Below are positions 23,975 through 33,830 of a stretch of DNA of 64,000 nucleotides, piece after piece. Positions within the stretch are counted from its first letter, which is position 1, and every line of letters begins with the position of its first letter. Made by a program: the position numbers and the translations under genes. The notes beneath the pieces are model-generated. The model saw only the letters and a program-made list of their open reading frames with translations, made no database searches and was not told where the DNA came from. Source of the stretch: JAFGLZ01 sp964390905 (lineage in GTDB: Bacteria; Planctomycetota; Phycisphaerae; UBA1845; JAFGLZ01); NCBI GenBank assembly GCA_964390905.1, contig CAYMLO010000034.1, forward strand, positions 1 to 64,000, in the 5' to 3' direction.

Positions 23975-26671
23975 ATGAGCTTGCGATGCGTATTTGCGGT
24001 GTCCGTCGTCGTGATCGGGATGGCGTCGCTCGGGTCGGCCGGGCCGATCCATATCGTGGTGAACGTCGGGGACTACCCCTCGGCGCAGAAGGCGGCGGTG
24101 GACGAGGGCAACGTCGGTTGGGACGACGGCAAGGACGCCGACGACATCATCTGCACGGAGTGTTTCGCCGCCGTCGAGCTGCAGCACTATCTGCGCAAGA
24201 TGACGGGTGACGCAGGCAGGTTCGGCATCGTCGACGACGACAAGCTGCCGAGTGACGGCGCGCTGATCCTGCTGGGCAATCCCAAGACCAACAAGGCCGT
24301 CGCCGGGGCCACGCTCAAGATCGGTCTGACCGACGCGACGTTCGCCGCGCTGGGCAAGGAGGGGTACCTCATCAAGACCGGCGCGCTCAACACGGGTCGG
24401 CAACTGATGGTCATCGGCGGAAACCGGCGGATCGGCACGTTGTACGGCGTGTACGGCCTGCTCGACCGCCTGGGCGTGCGGTGGTTTGCGCCTACGGAAC
24501 TCGGCGAGGAGGTCCCGAAGCAGAAGATCGACGACCTGCCCCAGATGAACGTTACCGACAAGCCCATGTTCTTCACGCGCGGGTTCCACGCGTGGGAGTA
24601 CCGGGGCAATCCGGATTTCTTCGACTGGATGGTCCGCAACCGGATGAACTACTGGTGCGTGGAGAACAAGGACCGTCCGGGGCTCAAGAAGCGCGGCATC
24701 CAGATGAACTGCGGCAACCACGTGCTGATCCCGCGGTTCCTCGGCCCGCGAAACCCATATCCCTACAACCACCCCAAGTTCGCCGGCGACGAGGACAAGC
24801 CCGCAGACCCCTACGCGGTCGGTAAGGACTACCAGGGCGACAGGAACGCCGACGGGAAGTTGAGCTACTTCGAGGCCCACCCCGAATGGTACGGTCTGCG
24901 CGGCGGCAAGCGGAGCGACCGGATCCACGGCGACGGCGGCGACAACTTCTGCACGGCGAACAAGGACGCCGTCGACGAGTTCATGAAGAACCTCATCCAG
25001 GACCTGATCGACGGGACGTGGAAGGACGCGGACAGCCTGAACTTCTGGACGCTCGACGGCGGTCGGTGGTGTGAGTGCGAGAAGTGCAAGGCGTTGGGCA
25101 TCTCCAGCGACCGGAACCTGCTGCTCGTTCACCGGTGTCGTCAGGAGATGAAAAAGGCGATGGCCGAGGGCCGGCTGAACCGCGACATCATGATCTACTT
25201 CCTCGCCTACGCCGACGTGCTGCATCCGCCGACCAAGCCGCTGCCCGAGGATTTCGACTACGATTATTGCATCGCGACTTACTTCCCGATCGCGCGATGT
25301 TACGTGCACGCGCTGGCCGATCCGAAGTGCACCGAATACAACGCCCGGTACGAGAAGAACCTCTACGGCTGGGCGATCGACCCGAAGCGACACTACCGCG
25401 GCCAGATCTTCATCGGCGAGTACTACAACGTCAGCGGCTACAAGTGTCTGCCCATCATGTTCTCGCGGACGATGTCGGTCGACATGCCCTACTACTACAA
25501 GATGGGCGCGCGGCACATGCATTACATGCATTGCACGACGAAGCATTGGGGCACCAAGGCCCTGACGAACTACCAGTTCGCCAAGATGCTGTGGAAGCCG
25601 GACCTGGACACCAAGGCGCTGCTGGCCGAGTACTTCGCCAAGCGCTACGGCCCGGCGGCGGGGATCATGCGGCGGCTGTATGACCGGCTGGACACCGCGC
25701 TGTGCAACGTCACCGAGCTGAAGTATCGACTCAGGGGCCGGCTCAACGGCAACCAGAAGAACCTGTTCCCCCACAAGCACATGAAATATGCCAAGACCGA
25801 GTTCTCCGATAACGACGGCCCCGATCTGGCCGAGATGGCAACCGCCATCGACGACTGCGTGACGATGCTCAAGGAGGCGCGATCCATGTCGCTGCCCGAA
25901 CGGATCCACGCCCGCCTCGCCGAGGACGCCGGCCCGCTGACCTACGGGTCCAACATCATCCACTTCTACGACGTGATCGTCCGGATGACGCAGCTCCTGC
26001 ACGCCGACAAGAAGGCCGAGGCCGTCAAGCTCTTGCCGGAAATGAAACGGCTGGGCAAGGCCTTGGAGAGCGACACGGAGAACATGAAGCACTCGTCCTC
26101 CCACGCCAGCGCGGCCAATGGCCTGGTGGCCAGCTACATCCCCGCCGTCTATAAGCGTCTGCTCGTCGAGCTCTCGCCGATGGACCCGGCCAGCGTCAAG
26201 GAGCTCGATGCGGCCGGGGCGCTGGTGATTGATGGCCAGGACTTCTACGGCGGCGGCCGGATGAAGTTCGGCACGGGATTCCAGCTGACGCCGGGCGATC
26301 CGAAGACGAAGCTCTGCAAGAAAAGCAACTACGTCTACGCGAAGAGCAACGGTGTCTACAGCTTCGTGACGGTGTCGGTCCGGCTGAAGGCCGTGCCTGC
26401 AGGCGGTCTCGAGTTGACGTTGGTCGGCATGTCGTGTCCGGCGGAGGGCAAGACCGACGTGCCCATCCGGATCACGATGAACGACACGCAGGTCTTCGCC
26501 GGAGAGGGCGGGTTTCCCGAACGTGCGCTGACCCCGAAACAGTACGCGATCCCGGCGAAGTCTTTGAAGGTGGGCCTCAACAAGCTCCGGATCGAGAGTT
26601 CCGTAAAGAAGGGCCCTACTGGCACCCGCCCCTGGTTCGGCATTGCCCGGGCGGAGCTGCGAGCCCGGTAG
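23975..26671 (+). CDS. exported DUF4838 protein (alpha-glucuronidase-like N-domain)
   Basis: An 898-residue exported protein with signal peptide (VFAVSVVVIGMASLGSAG). The first ~150 residues resemble the alpha-glucuronidase N-terminal domain (ELQHYLRKMTGDAG, then RIGTLYGVYGLLDRLGVRWF). The middle is DUF4838, with NFCTANKDAVDEFMKNL and the cysteine cluster WCECEKCKALG near 366-376. The C-terminal ~170 residues are a beta-rich sandwich. AGGAGA (23962-23967) lies 7 nt before the ATG at 23975. It heads a run of three long co-directional genes for exported polysaccharide-active proteins. DUF4838 proteins are presumed glycosidases of GH20/GH67-like folds; substrate is not known. Confidence 0.85.
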   Translation: MSLRCVFAVSVVVIGMASLGSAGPIHIVVNVGDYPSAQKAAVDEGNVGWDDGKDADDIICTECFAAVELQHYLRKMTGDAGRFGIVDDDKLPSDGALILLGNPKTNKAVAGATLKIGLTDATFAALGKEGYLIKTGALNTGRQLMVIGGNRRIGTLYGVYGLLDRLGVRWFAPTELGEEVPKQKIDDLPQMNVTDKPMFFTRGFHAWEYRGNPDFFDWMVRNRMNYWCVENKDRPGLKKRGIQMNCGNHVLIPRFLGPRNPYPYNHPKFAGDEDKPADPYAVGKDYQGDRNADGKLSYFEAHPEWYGLRGGKRSDRIHGDGGDNFCTANKDAVDEFMKNLIQDLIDGTWKDADSLNFWTLDGGRWCECEKCKALGISSDRNLLLVHRCRQEMKKAMAEGRLNRDIMIYFLAYADVLHPPTKPLPEDFDYDYCIATYFPIARCYVHALADPKCTEYNARYEKNLYGWAIDPKRHYRGQIFIGEYYNVSGYKCLPIMFSRTMSVDMPYYYKMGARHMHYMHCTTKHWGTKALTNYQFAKMLWKPDLDTKALLAEYFAKRYGPAAGIMRRLYDRLDTALCNVTELKYRLRGRLNGNQKNLFPHKHMKYAKTEFSDNDGPDLAEMATAIDDCVTMLKEARSMSLPERIHARLAEDAGPLTYGSNIIHFYDVIVRMTQLLHADKKAEAVKLLPEMKRLGKALESDTENMKHSSSHASAANGLVASYIPAVYKRLLVELSPMDPASVKELDAAGALVIDGQDFYGGGRMKFGTGFQLTPGDPKTKLCKKSNYVYAKSNGVYSFVTVSVRLKAVPAGGLELTLVGMSCPAEGKTDVPIRITMNDTQVFAGEGGFPERALTPKQYAIPAKSLKVGLNKLRIESSVKKGPTGTRPWFGIARAELRAR

Positions 26672-26791
26672 GCGCCGGTGCCGACCCGCTGCCGTCAGGG
26701 ATCAGTCTCGCCACGGCGTCTTGGGGACTCACCACTGCTCAAGGGGAATGCACGCGCGGTGTTCAGGAGTTCCCCGAGGAGACTAACTGCG

Positions 26792-29700
26792 ATGAGGGCA
26801 CCATGGGCTTGGGTCTTGCCGGGCGCAACCGTGCTAGTGGGGCTTTCGGGCGGCGGGGTTGTAGTGAAGGCGAATGACGTTCCGTACGGGGTGGCCGAGA
26901 AGCCGTGGGCGACGCCGCTCGGCAACCACCGTGTGCGAATCCGCGTCGCCGAGAAGGCCGATGCGGTTCGGGTGCACATTGCCTGGCGGCGGCGAGACCC
27001 GTCGCCGCAGGACAAGGGGATCGTCATCCATGACGCCGCCAGCGGCCAGGCCGTCAAGAACGTGGCATGCGTCGAGGTGAACCGCGAGTTCGGCGATATC
27101 GTCTTTCAGCCGAAGACGGCCCCCGGCGAGTACCTTGTCTACACCATGCCGTTTGCGGAACGTCGTATCCCGCACCAGTACGTCACCACGTATGTCAAAC
27201 CACGTGATACATGTGAACCCGCGTGGCGCGAACGAAACGGCCTGACGCAGGAGCAACTGGCCTCGGGCAAGTGGAAAGCACTTCCCCAGGCGACGGTGTT
27301 GAAGATCGAAGCGCGCAGCGCGTTTCACCGGTTCGATCCGATGGGGGTCATCGCGACGGCCGCGGAGACGCGGCAGCTCGTCGCTCAGCACGCCGGTCGA
27401 CCGTACCTGCTGTTTCCGGAGGACAGGAAGTACCCCATCCGCATGACCAACGATGTGCCGCTGCGTTGGATCCGAACGGGCCCGGCCGCGACGTTCCAGG
27501 GCCGATCCTGCCCGGGGGAGTTCTACGTCTTCCAGATCGGCGTGTTTGCGGTCAGGCAGGCGATCGAGGAGATCGCCGTAGACTTCCCCGGCCTGCGGTC
27601 GGCCGCGGGCAGCCAGATCCCGGCGACGGCGTTTCGGTGTTTCAATCTGGGCGGGACGGACTGGTTGGGCCGTCCCTTGACGAAGACCGTGTCCGTGGCG
27701 AAAGGCAAGATCCAGGCGCTGTGGTTCGGCGTACAGGTCCCGGCCGATCTGGCCGTCGGCGACTATCGGGGCGTCATGACGATCTGCCCGAAGAACGCCC
27801 CCCCGACCGATGTAGAGCTGAAGCTGACGGTGACGGGCGACGTCCTCCCGGAGGCCGGCGACAACGAGCTCTGGCGGTTGTCGAGACTCCGATGGCTGGA
27901 CTCGACCATCGGGCTGGATGACGAACCGGTCGCGCCGTACACGCCGTTGGAGGTCGAAGGTCGCACCGTGTCGTGCCTGGGAAGACGCGTCCGGTTCGCC
28001 GACACGGGTCTGCCCGAGAGCATTTCCAGCGAGTTTACCAAGACGGGTCAGGTCGGTCGGGGCGAGGACGGGCTTCGTGAGATCCTGGCCGGCCCAATCG
28101 CGTTGGTCGTCGAGACCGCCGATGGGGTGCTCCCATGGTCCGGGGGTAACGCCGAGATTCGTAAGATCGGGTCGGGTGCGGTGACGGCGGCGTCGGTCAG
28201 CACGGGTGGGCCCCTCGAGATGACCTGCCGCGCCAAGATGGAGTCCGACGGATACATCAACTACCGCGTGGCCATTGCGGCGTCACGCCCAACCAACGTC
28301 AATGACGTCCGGCTGGATATCCCACTGCGGCGCGATGTGGCGACGTACATGATGGGCATGGGCCGCAAGGGCGGATATCGCCCCCGCGAATGGCAGTGGA
28401 CGTGGGACATCAACCGGGCGAACAACAGCCTGTGGCTGGGAGACGTGGACGCGGGGCTGCACTGTCGATTGAAGGGACCCGAGGAGGCGTGGGAGTTGTA
28501 CACCCTCCGATCCTCTGGGATCCCAGCGGCGTGGGGCAACGACGGCAAGGGCGGGTGCACCGTCAGCGAAGACGGGAATGACGCCGTCCTGATCCGCGCA
28601 CATAGCGGCCAGCGCAGTCTCCGCGCCGGCGAGAAGCTGGAATACTGTTTCGGCCTGCTCATCACCCCGGTCAAGCCGCTCGACGCGGCGCACTGGAACG
28701 AGCGGTACTACCACGCCTGTGTGCCGGTCGACAAGGCCGTCGCGGCGGGTGCGAACATCATCAACATCCACCACGGCAACGAACTGAACCCCAACATCAA
28801 CTACCCCTTCCGACCCCAGGCCGTCGCGAAGCTGACGGAGTACGTCGAGCAGGCACACGCCAAACGGGCGAAGGTCAAGATCTACTACACCGTTCGCGAG
28901 CTGAGCAACTACGTGGCCGAGATGTGGGCCCTGCGAAGCCTGAACCACGAGGTATTCACGGACGGCGGGGGCGGAGGCCATTCGTGGCTGTGCGAGCACC
29001 TCGTGTCGGGCTACGGCAAGGCCTGGCATCACGTGTTCGGCAACGGCGAGGTCGACGCCGCCATCGCCCAGGTGGGCTTGTCGCGGTGGCACAACTACTA
29101 CCTGGAGGGCCTGGGCTGGCTGATCAGGCACGTCGGCATCGACGGGCTGTACCTCGACGGCATCGGCTATGACCGCCAGATCATGAAGCGGGTCCGCAAG
29201 GTGATGGACCGCGCCCGCCCGGGGTGCCTGATCGATTTTCACTCGGGCAACAACTTCCACCCGAATTACGGACTGAGCAACTGCGCGAACCAATACATGG
29301 AACACTTCCCCTACATCAACAGCATCTGGTTCGGCGAAGGGTTCGACTACAACGAGTCGCCCGACTACTGGCTGGTCGAGATCTCGGGCCTGCCGTTCGG
29401 TCTGTTCGGCGAGATGCTGCACGGAGGAGGCAATCCGTGGCGAGGGATGGTCTACGGCATGACCGGCCGGTACTACCAGAACGCGGACCCCGGACGGATC
29501 TGGGCGGTGTGGGACGCGTTCGGCATCCAGGACGCGCGGATGGTCGGCTACTGGGTGCCGACCTGCCCGGTCAAGACCGACCAGAAGGACGTGCTGGCGA
29601 CGGCGTACTGCAAGAAGGATAAGGTCCTAATCTCGCTTGCTAGTTGGGCGAAGGCGCCGGTTCGCTGCCGTTTGACGATCGATTGGCAGGCGTTGGGCCT

Positions 29701-30448
29701 GCGGGCGGACAAGGCGAACCTGTTCGCGCCGGCCATTCGGGGATTCCAGCCGCCAGGCGTGTTCCGACCGACCGACCCGATTCCCGTCGGCCCGGGTCGG
29801 GGCTGGCTGCTGATCCTGGACGAAACGACGCGTGAGATCCCCGCCGGCATTGACGCATACAAGGGACGAAGGCAGTTGCTGGAAGAACGATTCCCGGGCG
29901 ATGCTCTCGGGGCCGCCTGGTCGACGCATCTGTCCAAACAGCCTGGCACGAAGGTGACGGTTCAGGACGGGGCGATGGTGGTCGAGGCCAAGGCGAACTG
30001 CGTCGCCTACGCCGAGCGCGCCCTGCCGCCGGGAACGGCCCTGGTGGATTGCCGCGTCTACTCGGGGACGGACCAAGGCGCGACCTGGGGACCGGGCCTG
30101 TGCCTGGTCTGGCCTTCGAACAGGATCCTGCGCATCAACGTGCGCGCGGAGGGAAGGCTGGGCGTCGACGATGGAGCGTCGCAGTGGTTTGGCGGATTCT
30201 CGATGCCCGACACGTGGCATTGGCTGCGGATCAGGCTTGAAGGCAAGCAGATCCTGGCCGAGTGCTCCACGGACGGGCGCTTCTGGGAGGCCATTCACAC
30301 CGCGGACCGCGCCCGGTTCCCGGGGACCCCGGTGGGCGTGCGGCTCGGCAAGATGAGCGGGGACGGCAAGAACACGGACCACCACGTGCTGGGTCCCCCC
30401 GGACGATGCGCCCTCAAGGCGCTGCGCGTGTTCGGCGACAAACCGTAG
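26792..30448 (+). CDS. exported glycoside-hydrolase-like protein (DUF6067/GH123-like) with C-terminal sandwich
   Basis: A 1218-residue exported protein. A signal-like N-terminus (GATVLVGLSGGGVVVKAND) is followed by beta-rich domains, then the DUF6067/GH123-like segment (NELWRLSRLRWLDSTIGLDD, FPRQ-type region near 725) and a TIM-barrel-like part (GIDGLYLDGIGYDRQIMKRV; GCLIDFHSGNNFHPNYGLSN). The last ~180 residues form a DUF1349/LamG-type sandwich (FSMPDTWHWLRIRLEGKQIL). The ATG at 26792 has AGGAG 10 nt upstream; the frame extends further upstream without support. It follows the DUF4838 gene by 120 nt and precedes the heparinase gene by 37 nt. Activity unknown; enzymes of this group act on hexosamine or related glycans. 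Confidence 0.75.
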   Translation: MRAPWAWVLPGATVLVGLSGGGVVVKANDVPYGVAEKPWATPLGNHRVRIRVAEKADAVRVHIAWRRRDPSPQDKGIVIHDAASGQAVKNVACVEVNREFGDIVFQPKTAPGEYLVYTMPFAERRIPHQYVTTYVKPRDTCEPAWRERNGLTQEQLASGKWKALPQATVLKIEARSAFHRFDPMGVIATAAETRQLVAQHAGRPYLLFPEDRKYPIRMTNDVPLRWIRTGPAATFQGRSCPGEFYVFQIGVFAVRQAIEEIAVDFPGLRSAAGSQIPATAFRCFNLGGTDWLGRPLTKTVSVAKGKIQALWFGVQVPADLAVGDYRGVMTICPKNAPPTDVELKLTVTGDVLPEAGDNELWRLSRLRWLDSTIGLDDEPVAPYTPLEVEGRTVSCLGRRVRFADTGLPESISSEFTKTGQVGRGEDGLREILAGPIALVVETADGVLPWSGGNAEIRKIGSGAVTAASVSTGGPLEMTCRAKMESDGYINYRVAIAASRPTNVNDVRLDIPLRRDVATYMMGMGRKGGYRPREWQWTWDINRANNSLWLGDVDAGLHCRLKGPEEAWELYTLRSSGIPAAWGNDGKGGCTVSEDGNDAVLIRAHSGQRSLRAGEKLEYCFGLLITPVKPLDAAHWNERYYHACVPVDKAVAAGANIINIHHGNELNPNINYPFRPQAVAKLTEYVEQAHAKRAKVKIYYTVRELSNYVAEMWALRSLNHEVFTDGGGGGHSWLCEHLVSGYGKAWHHVFGNGEVDAAIAQVGLSRWHNYYLEGLGWLIRHVGIDGLYLDGIGYDRQIMKRVRKVMDRARPGCLIDFHSGNNFHPNYGLSNCANQYMEHFPYINSIWFGEGFDYNESPDYWLVEISGLPFGLFGEMLHGGGNPWRGMVYGMTGRYYQNADPGRIWAVWDAFGIQDARMVGYWVPTCPVKTDQKDVLATAYCKKDKVLISLASWAKAPVRCRLTIDWQALGLRADKANLFAPAIRGFQPPGVFRPTDPIPVGPGRGWLLILDETTREIPAGIDAYKGRRQLLEERFPGDALGAAWSTHLSKQPGTKVTVQDGAMVVEAKANCVAYAERALPPGTALVDCRVYSGTDQGATWGPGLCLVWPSNRILRINVRAEGRLGVDDGASQWFGGFSMPDTWHWLRIRLEGKQILAECSTDGRFWEAIHTADRARFPGTPVGVRLGKMSGDGKNTDHHVLGPPGRCALKALRVFGDKP

Positions 30449-30485
30449 TTGGACCTCGCGACGATGACCTCAGGAGGAACGCAGC

Positions 30486-33434
30486 ATGTTGCGAATGTGC
30501 TCTGTGCCACTGCTCATGTCGGCTGTCTGGATTTCGTCCGGGGCCGTTTCGGTGGCCGAGATCTGGGTCCTGGGTGATTTCGAGACCGAGGGCTGGGACG
30601 GGACGGCGCGGAGCAACGATCACGTCAAGCAAGGGCAGTTTGCCGCCAAGTGGTGTGACGTGCCGGAGCATTCGTTGGTCGGTCCGAAGCAGGTGCCCAA
30701 GGACTGGTCGAACTATGACCGGCTGATGTTCTGGCTGTACTCGGCCAAGGCAAACGGGCAGCGATTGACGATCCTGTGCAACTCGGAGGACAAGCAGGAC
30801 AGGCAGGGGTCGGACTACTATTGCCATCACCTGACAGTCGATTGGCAGGGCTGGCGACTCATCAACCTGCAGCTCGGCACGGACATCCGGGCCGTTCGGA
30901 AGCCGAGGGGATGGCATGAGATCAACAGCCTGAGCATCCGGGCAAGCGGCTGGCGGAACACGCCGCTGGCGGACACGGTGCTTTATCTCGACAACGTCAG
31001 ACTCGTCCGCAGCCCGGCGGCGTTGAAGGTCGATGAGCGCACGTTGACGCGAGAGGTCGACGGCGGCGTGCGCGTGACCTACACGCTGGGCGTGACCAAC
31101 CGGTCCGCCAAAGCCCGGCCCTTCGAGCTCGAGTGGCGCGACGCAGCGACGGTTGGTCCGCGTCGAGGCGTCTACAAGCTGGTCGACCCGCCCCGTCGAA
31201 CCAACGCCATCGCCCCGGGCGCGACGGCCTCGATCCGCGCGGTCTTGTCCGCCGCGGCCGCTGACCTGAAGCAGCGCGAGCCGCTGACGCGCGACGCCTT
31301 CATCCTGAGGATTAAGTCCGACACCCCAGACGTTCCGGGCCCACAGGTGACCCTCAGCGCGGGCGTTCCCCTGCCGAAACGCAGGCACCCGTTCCTGTTC
31401 GCCGACGCCCAAACGTTCGCGCGGGCCAAGGCCCGGGCAGCCAAGTTCCCCTGGGCCAAGAAGCAGCTCGACGGCATCGTTCGAAGCGCAGACGGGATCG
31501 TCAAACGCCCGCTGGACGTGCCCAACGAGTCCGGCCAATGGAGCCACCACTACGTCTGCAAGAAGTGCGGCGCTGGGCTCCGACACATCGACGATAAGCA
31601 CGTTTGCCGGAAGTGCGGTGAGACGTACACGGGCTGGCCCTACGATCAGGTCGTCATCAGGAGGATCCATGGTCGCAACTGGGCGGACATCCGTACGCTG
31701 GGCCTGGCCTACGCCCTGACGGGCAAGGAAGCCTACGCCGTCAAGGCCCGCCAGATCCTGCTGGCCTACGCCGAGAAGTACACGACCTACGCCCTGCACA
31801 ACGTCTGGGGTCGGGTGAGCCGATCGGCGGGACGCATCTTCGCCCAGACCCTCGACGAGTCGGTCTCCGTGATTGGCGCGGCGTGGGGATACGACTTGAT
31901 CTACAACAGCCCCTGCCTCTCGGCCGAGGACAGGCAGAAGATCGAGTCGAAGTTCCTGCGACAGGTCGTCGAGACGATCCGCCGCCATGACGCGGGGATC
32001 AGCAACTGGCAGTCGTGGCACAACGCCGGGATGGCGGCGGTGGGGTTCTGCCTGCAGGACGACGACATCGCTTCGCAGGCCATCAACGGCAAGAGCGGCC
32101 TGCGGTTCCAGTTCGGCAACAGCGTGCTGAGCGACGGATTCTGGTACGAGGGGACAGCGGCCTACCACTACTACGCGCTCAGCGCGATCCGCTATGCAGC
32201 CGAAGCGGCGCACGCAGCTGGCATCCGCGTCTACGACAACGCGGCGCACAAGTCGCTCTACGCTGCGCCGATCGGGTACGTGTTTCCCGACCTGAGTTTC
32301 CCCGCTGTCAACGACAGCAACGTCTTTCGGATCACGGGCCAGCACGGGCTGTACGAACTGGCCTACACGCGGTTCGGCGATCCTGAGTTCCTCCTGGTCG
32401 CCCATCACGGCAAGCGGAACAGTCTGGGGGCGTTTCTATGGGGGCCGGACGAACTGCCGAACCCGCCGCCACTGGTCCTGGCCAGCAGGGATTTCCAGGG
32501 CCTGGGGGCGGCCGTGCTGCGACAGGGAAGCGGCAAGGACCAAATCTACGTCCATCTGGACTACGGTCAGCACGGAGGGGGACATGGGCATCCGGACAAG
32601 CTGACGATCATCCTGTTCGCACTGGGACGGCAATTGGCGCCCGACCCGTCCCGACTGGCCTACGCCGCACCGTTGCATCGCTCCTGGTATCGCCAGACAT
32701 TCGCCCACAACACCGTTTGCGTGGACCAGGCGAGCCAACGGCCGGCCGAGGGCAAGCTGACACTGTTCGGTTCACAGCCCGGCCTGTCGGTCGCCCAAGC
32801 CGAGTGCGTAACCGCGTATCCCGGCGTGCAAATGAACCGGACCGTCGCGGTCACCGACCGGTACGTTATCGACGTGTTCGCGGTGCGCGGCGACCAGGCG
32901 CACACGTACGACTGGCTGTACCACAACTTCGGCCGGCTCGAGCCCGGCCTGGCCACCACCCCGCCTGATACGCCTCCGGGCAAGACCAACGGCTACCAGC
33001 ACATGAAGGACGTGACCCAGGCCGAGACGGCCGAGTGCTGGACCGCCGATTTCAGACAGCCCGACGCCAACGTCCGCCTACGGATGCTCGGCGCTGCGGG
33101 CACGGTGCTCTACTTCGGGACGGGCATGAGCGAGAATCCTCCCCGTTCCTGCCCGATGGTGGCAGTGCGGCGCAAGACGAAGCGGACCACGTTCATCTCG
33201 CTCCTGGAGCCCTACCGCGACCGTCCCGTGGTCACGGGCATGAGAACGATTCCCGTGACTGGTGACGCTAACGCGCTGGCGCTGGAGATCACGCGTGGAG
33301 ACACGCGCGACCTGCTGCTCATCGCCGATCGCGTTGGGATCGAGCGCGGATTCGGCGGCGTCAAGAGCCGGGCTCGGGCATGCCGGGTGACGGTTCGCGA
33401 CGACAAGCCCGACAAGACGATCGAGATTGACTGA
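30486..33434 (+). CDS. exported alginate lyase/heparinase II/III protein with zinc ribbon
   Basis: A 982-residue protein with signal peptide (SVPLLMSAVWISSGAVSVAE). Residues ~25-180 form a carbohydrate-binding-like sandwich (WVLGDFETEGWDG...YLDNVRLV). A four-cysteine zinc ribbon (CKKCG near 360, CRKCG near 377) precedes the alpha/alpha toroid (NWADIRTLGLAYALTGKEAY; ISNWQSWHNAGMAAVGF; WYEGTAAYHYYALSA). The C-terminal heparinase II/III-like beta domain carries VHLDYGQHGGGHGHPDKL and RQTFAHNTVCVDQASQ. AGGAGG (30472-30477) is 8 nt before the ATG. It ends the three-gene run and is followed by a strong hairpin. Likely a uronic-acid polysaccharide lyase. Confidence 0.85.
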   Translation: MLRMCSVPLLMSAVWISSGAVSVAEIWVLGDFETEGWDGTARSNDHVKQGQFAAKWCDVPEHSLVGPKQVPKDWSNYDRLMFWLYSAKANGQRLTILCNSEDKQDRQGSDYYCHHLTVDWQGWRLINLQLGTDIRAVRKPRGWHEINSLSIRASGWRNTPLADTVLYLDNVRLVRSPAALKVDERTLTREVDGGVRVTYTLGVTNRSAKARPFELEWRDAATVGPRRGVYKLVDPPRRTNAIAPGATASIRAVLSAAAADLKQREPLTRDAFILRIKSDTPDVPGPQVTLSAGVPLPKRRHPFLFADAQTFARAKARAAKFPWAKKQLDGIVRSADGIVKRPLDVPNESGQWSHHYVCKKCGAGLRHIDDKHVCRKCGETYTGWPYDQVVIRRIHGRNWADIRTLGLAYALTGKEAYAVKARQILLAYAEKYTTYALHNVWGRVSRSAGRIFAQTLDESVSVIGAAWGYDLIYNSPCLSAEDRQKIESKFLRQVVETIRRHDAGISNWQSWHNAGMAAVGFCLQDDDIASQAINGKSGLRFQFGNSVLSDGFWYEGTAAYHYYALSAIRYAAEAAHAAGIRVYDNAAHKSLYAAPIGYVFPDLSFPAVNDSNVFRITGQHGLYELAYTRFGDPEFLLVAHHGKRNSLGAFLWGPDELPNPPPLVLASRDFQGLGAAVLRQGSGKDQIYVHLDYGQHGGGHGHPDKLTIILFALGRQLAPDPSRLAYAAPLHRSWYRQTFAHNTVCVDQASQRPAEGKLTLFGSQPGLSVAQAECVTAYPGVQMNRTVAVTDRYVIDVFAVRGDQAHTYDWLYHNFGRLEPGLATTPPDTPPGKTNGYQHMKDVTQAETAECWTADFRQPDANVRLRMLGAAGTVLYFGTGMSENPPRSCPMVAVRRKTKRTTFISLLEPYRDRPVVTGMRTIPVTGDANALALEITRGDTRDLLLIADRVGIERGFGGVKSRARACRVTVRDDKPDKTIEID

Positions 33435-33464
33435 GGTCCGCCCGATCACGGCCTTGATGGGCGC

Positions 33465-33537
33465 AAAAAAAAGGCCTGGTCGCTGTAGATGGGCTAGGGG
33501 GGGATAACCCATCCGTGTGGATCGCGACCAGGCTTTT
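33465..33537 (+). terminator. nested hairpin with A-run and T-run, intrinsic terminator
   Basis: Thirty nt after the heparinase stop codon an A8 run leads into CCTGGTCGC (33475-33483), pairing with GCGACCAGG (33524-33532) and followed by CTTTT. A second inverted repeat, GATGGG (33488-33493) with CCCATC (33508-33513), sits inside the loop. The A and T runs make it symmetric, so it could work in both directions, but only forward transcription reaches it here. Confidence 0.75.
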
Positions 33538-33686
33538 CGGTCTAGACTGACTTCCTCGTGTGGCAAATGGGCTTAGATCTGCGTACAGACAGTACCCTTG
33601 TCGCCCGCCCACTACAGTATATTGTTACCGATATCCAGCCGATGTCAAGCCAAATTGGAGCCCTGTTCGCCAAACATAACAGAAGA

Positions 33687-33716
33687 TTGGCCGACCACGA
33701 CCAGGGGGGGTACAAT
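33687..33716 (+). promoter_or_regulatory. possible dapB promoter
   Basis: TTGGCC (33687-33692) and TACAAT (33711-33716) with an 18-nt spacer. The start would leave a leader of roughly 110 nt before dapB. No lysine-riboswitch pattern is evident in that leader. Confidence 0.35.
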
Positions 33717-33830
33717 CCCCATCGACGAGCAACCCACCGGCGGAGACGCACAGGGGTGTGCAAGCCGCTGTACGCCAGCGTCAGGTAACCCCAGGCCGTC
33801 GGCGCAAGCATGCTGGTGCGAGGTGATTCG

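Noticed and set aside
23969..26104. Long minus-strand ORF (711 codons) opposite the DUF4838 gene.
   Set aside because: Composition is Val/Leu/His/Gly-rich without domains; the plus-strand frame has a signal peptide, ribosome site and family motifs.
33717..33830. Possible lysine riboswitch in the dapB leader.
   Set aside because: The leader is too short and shows none of the conserved junction sequences of the lysine riboswitch.
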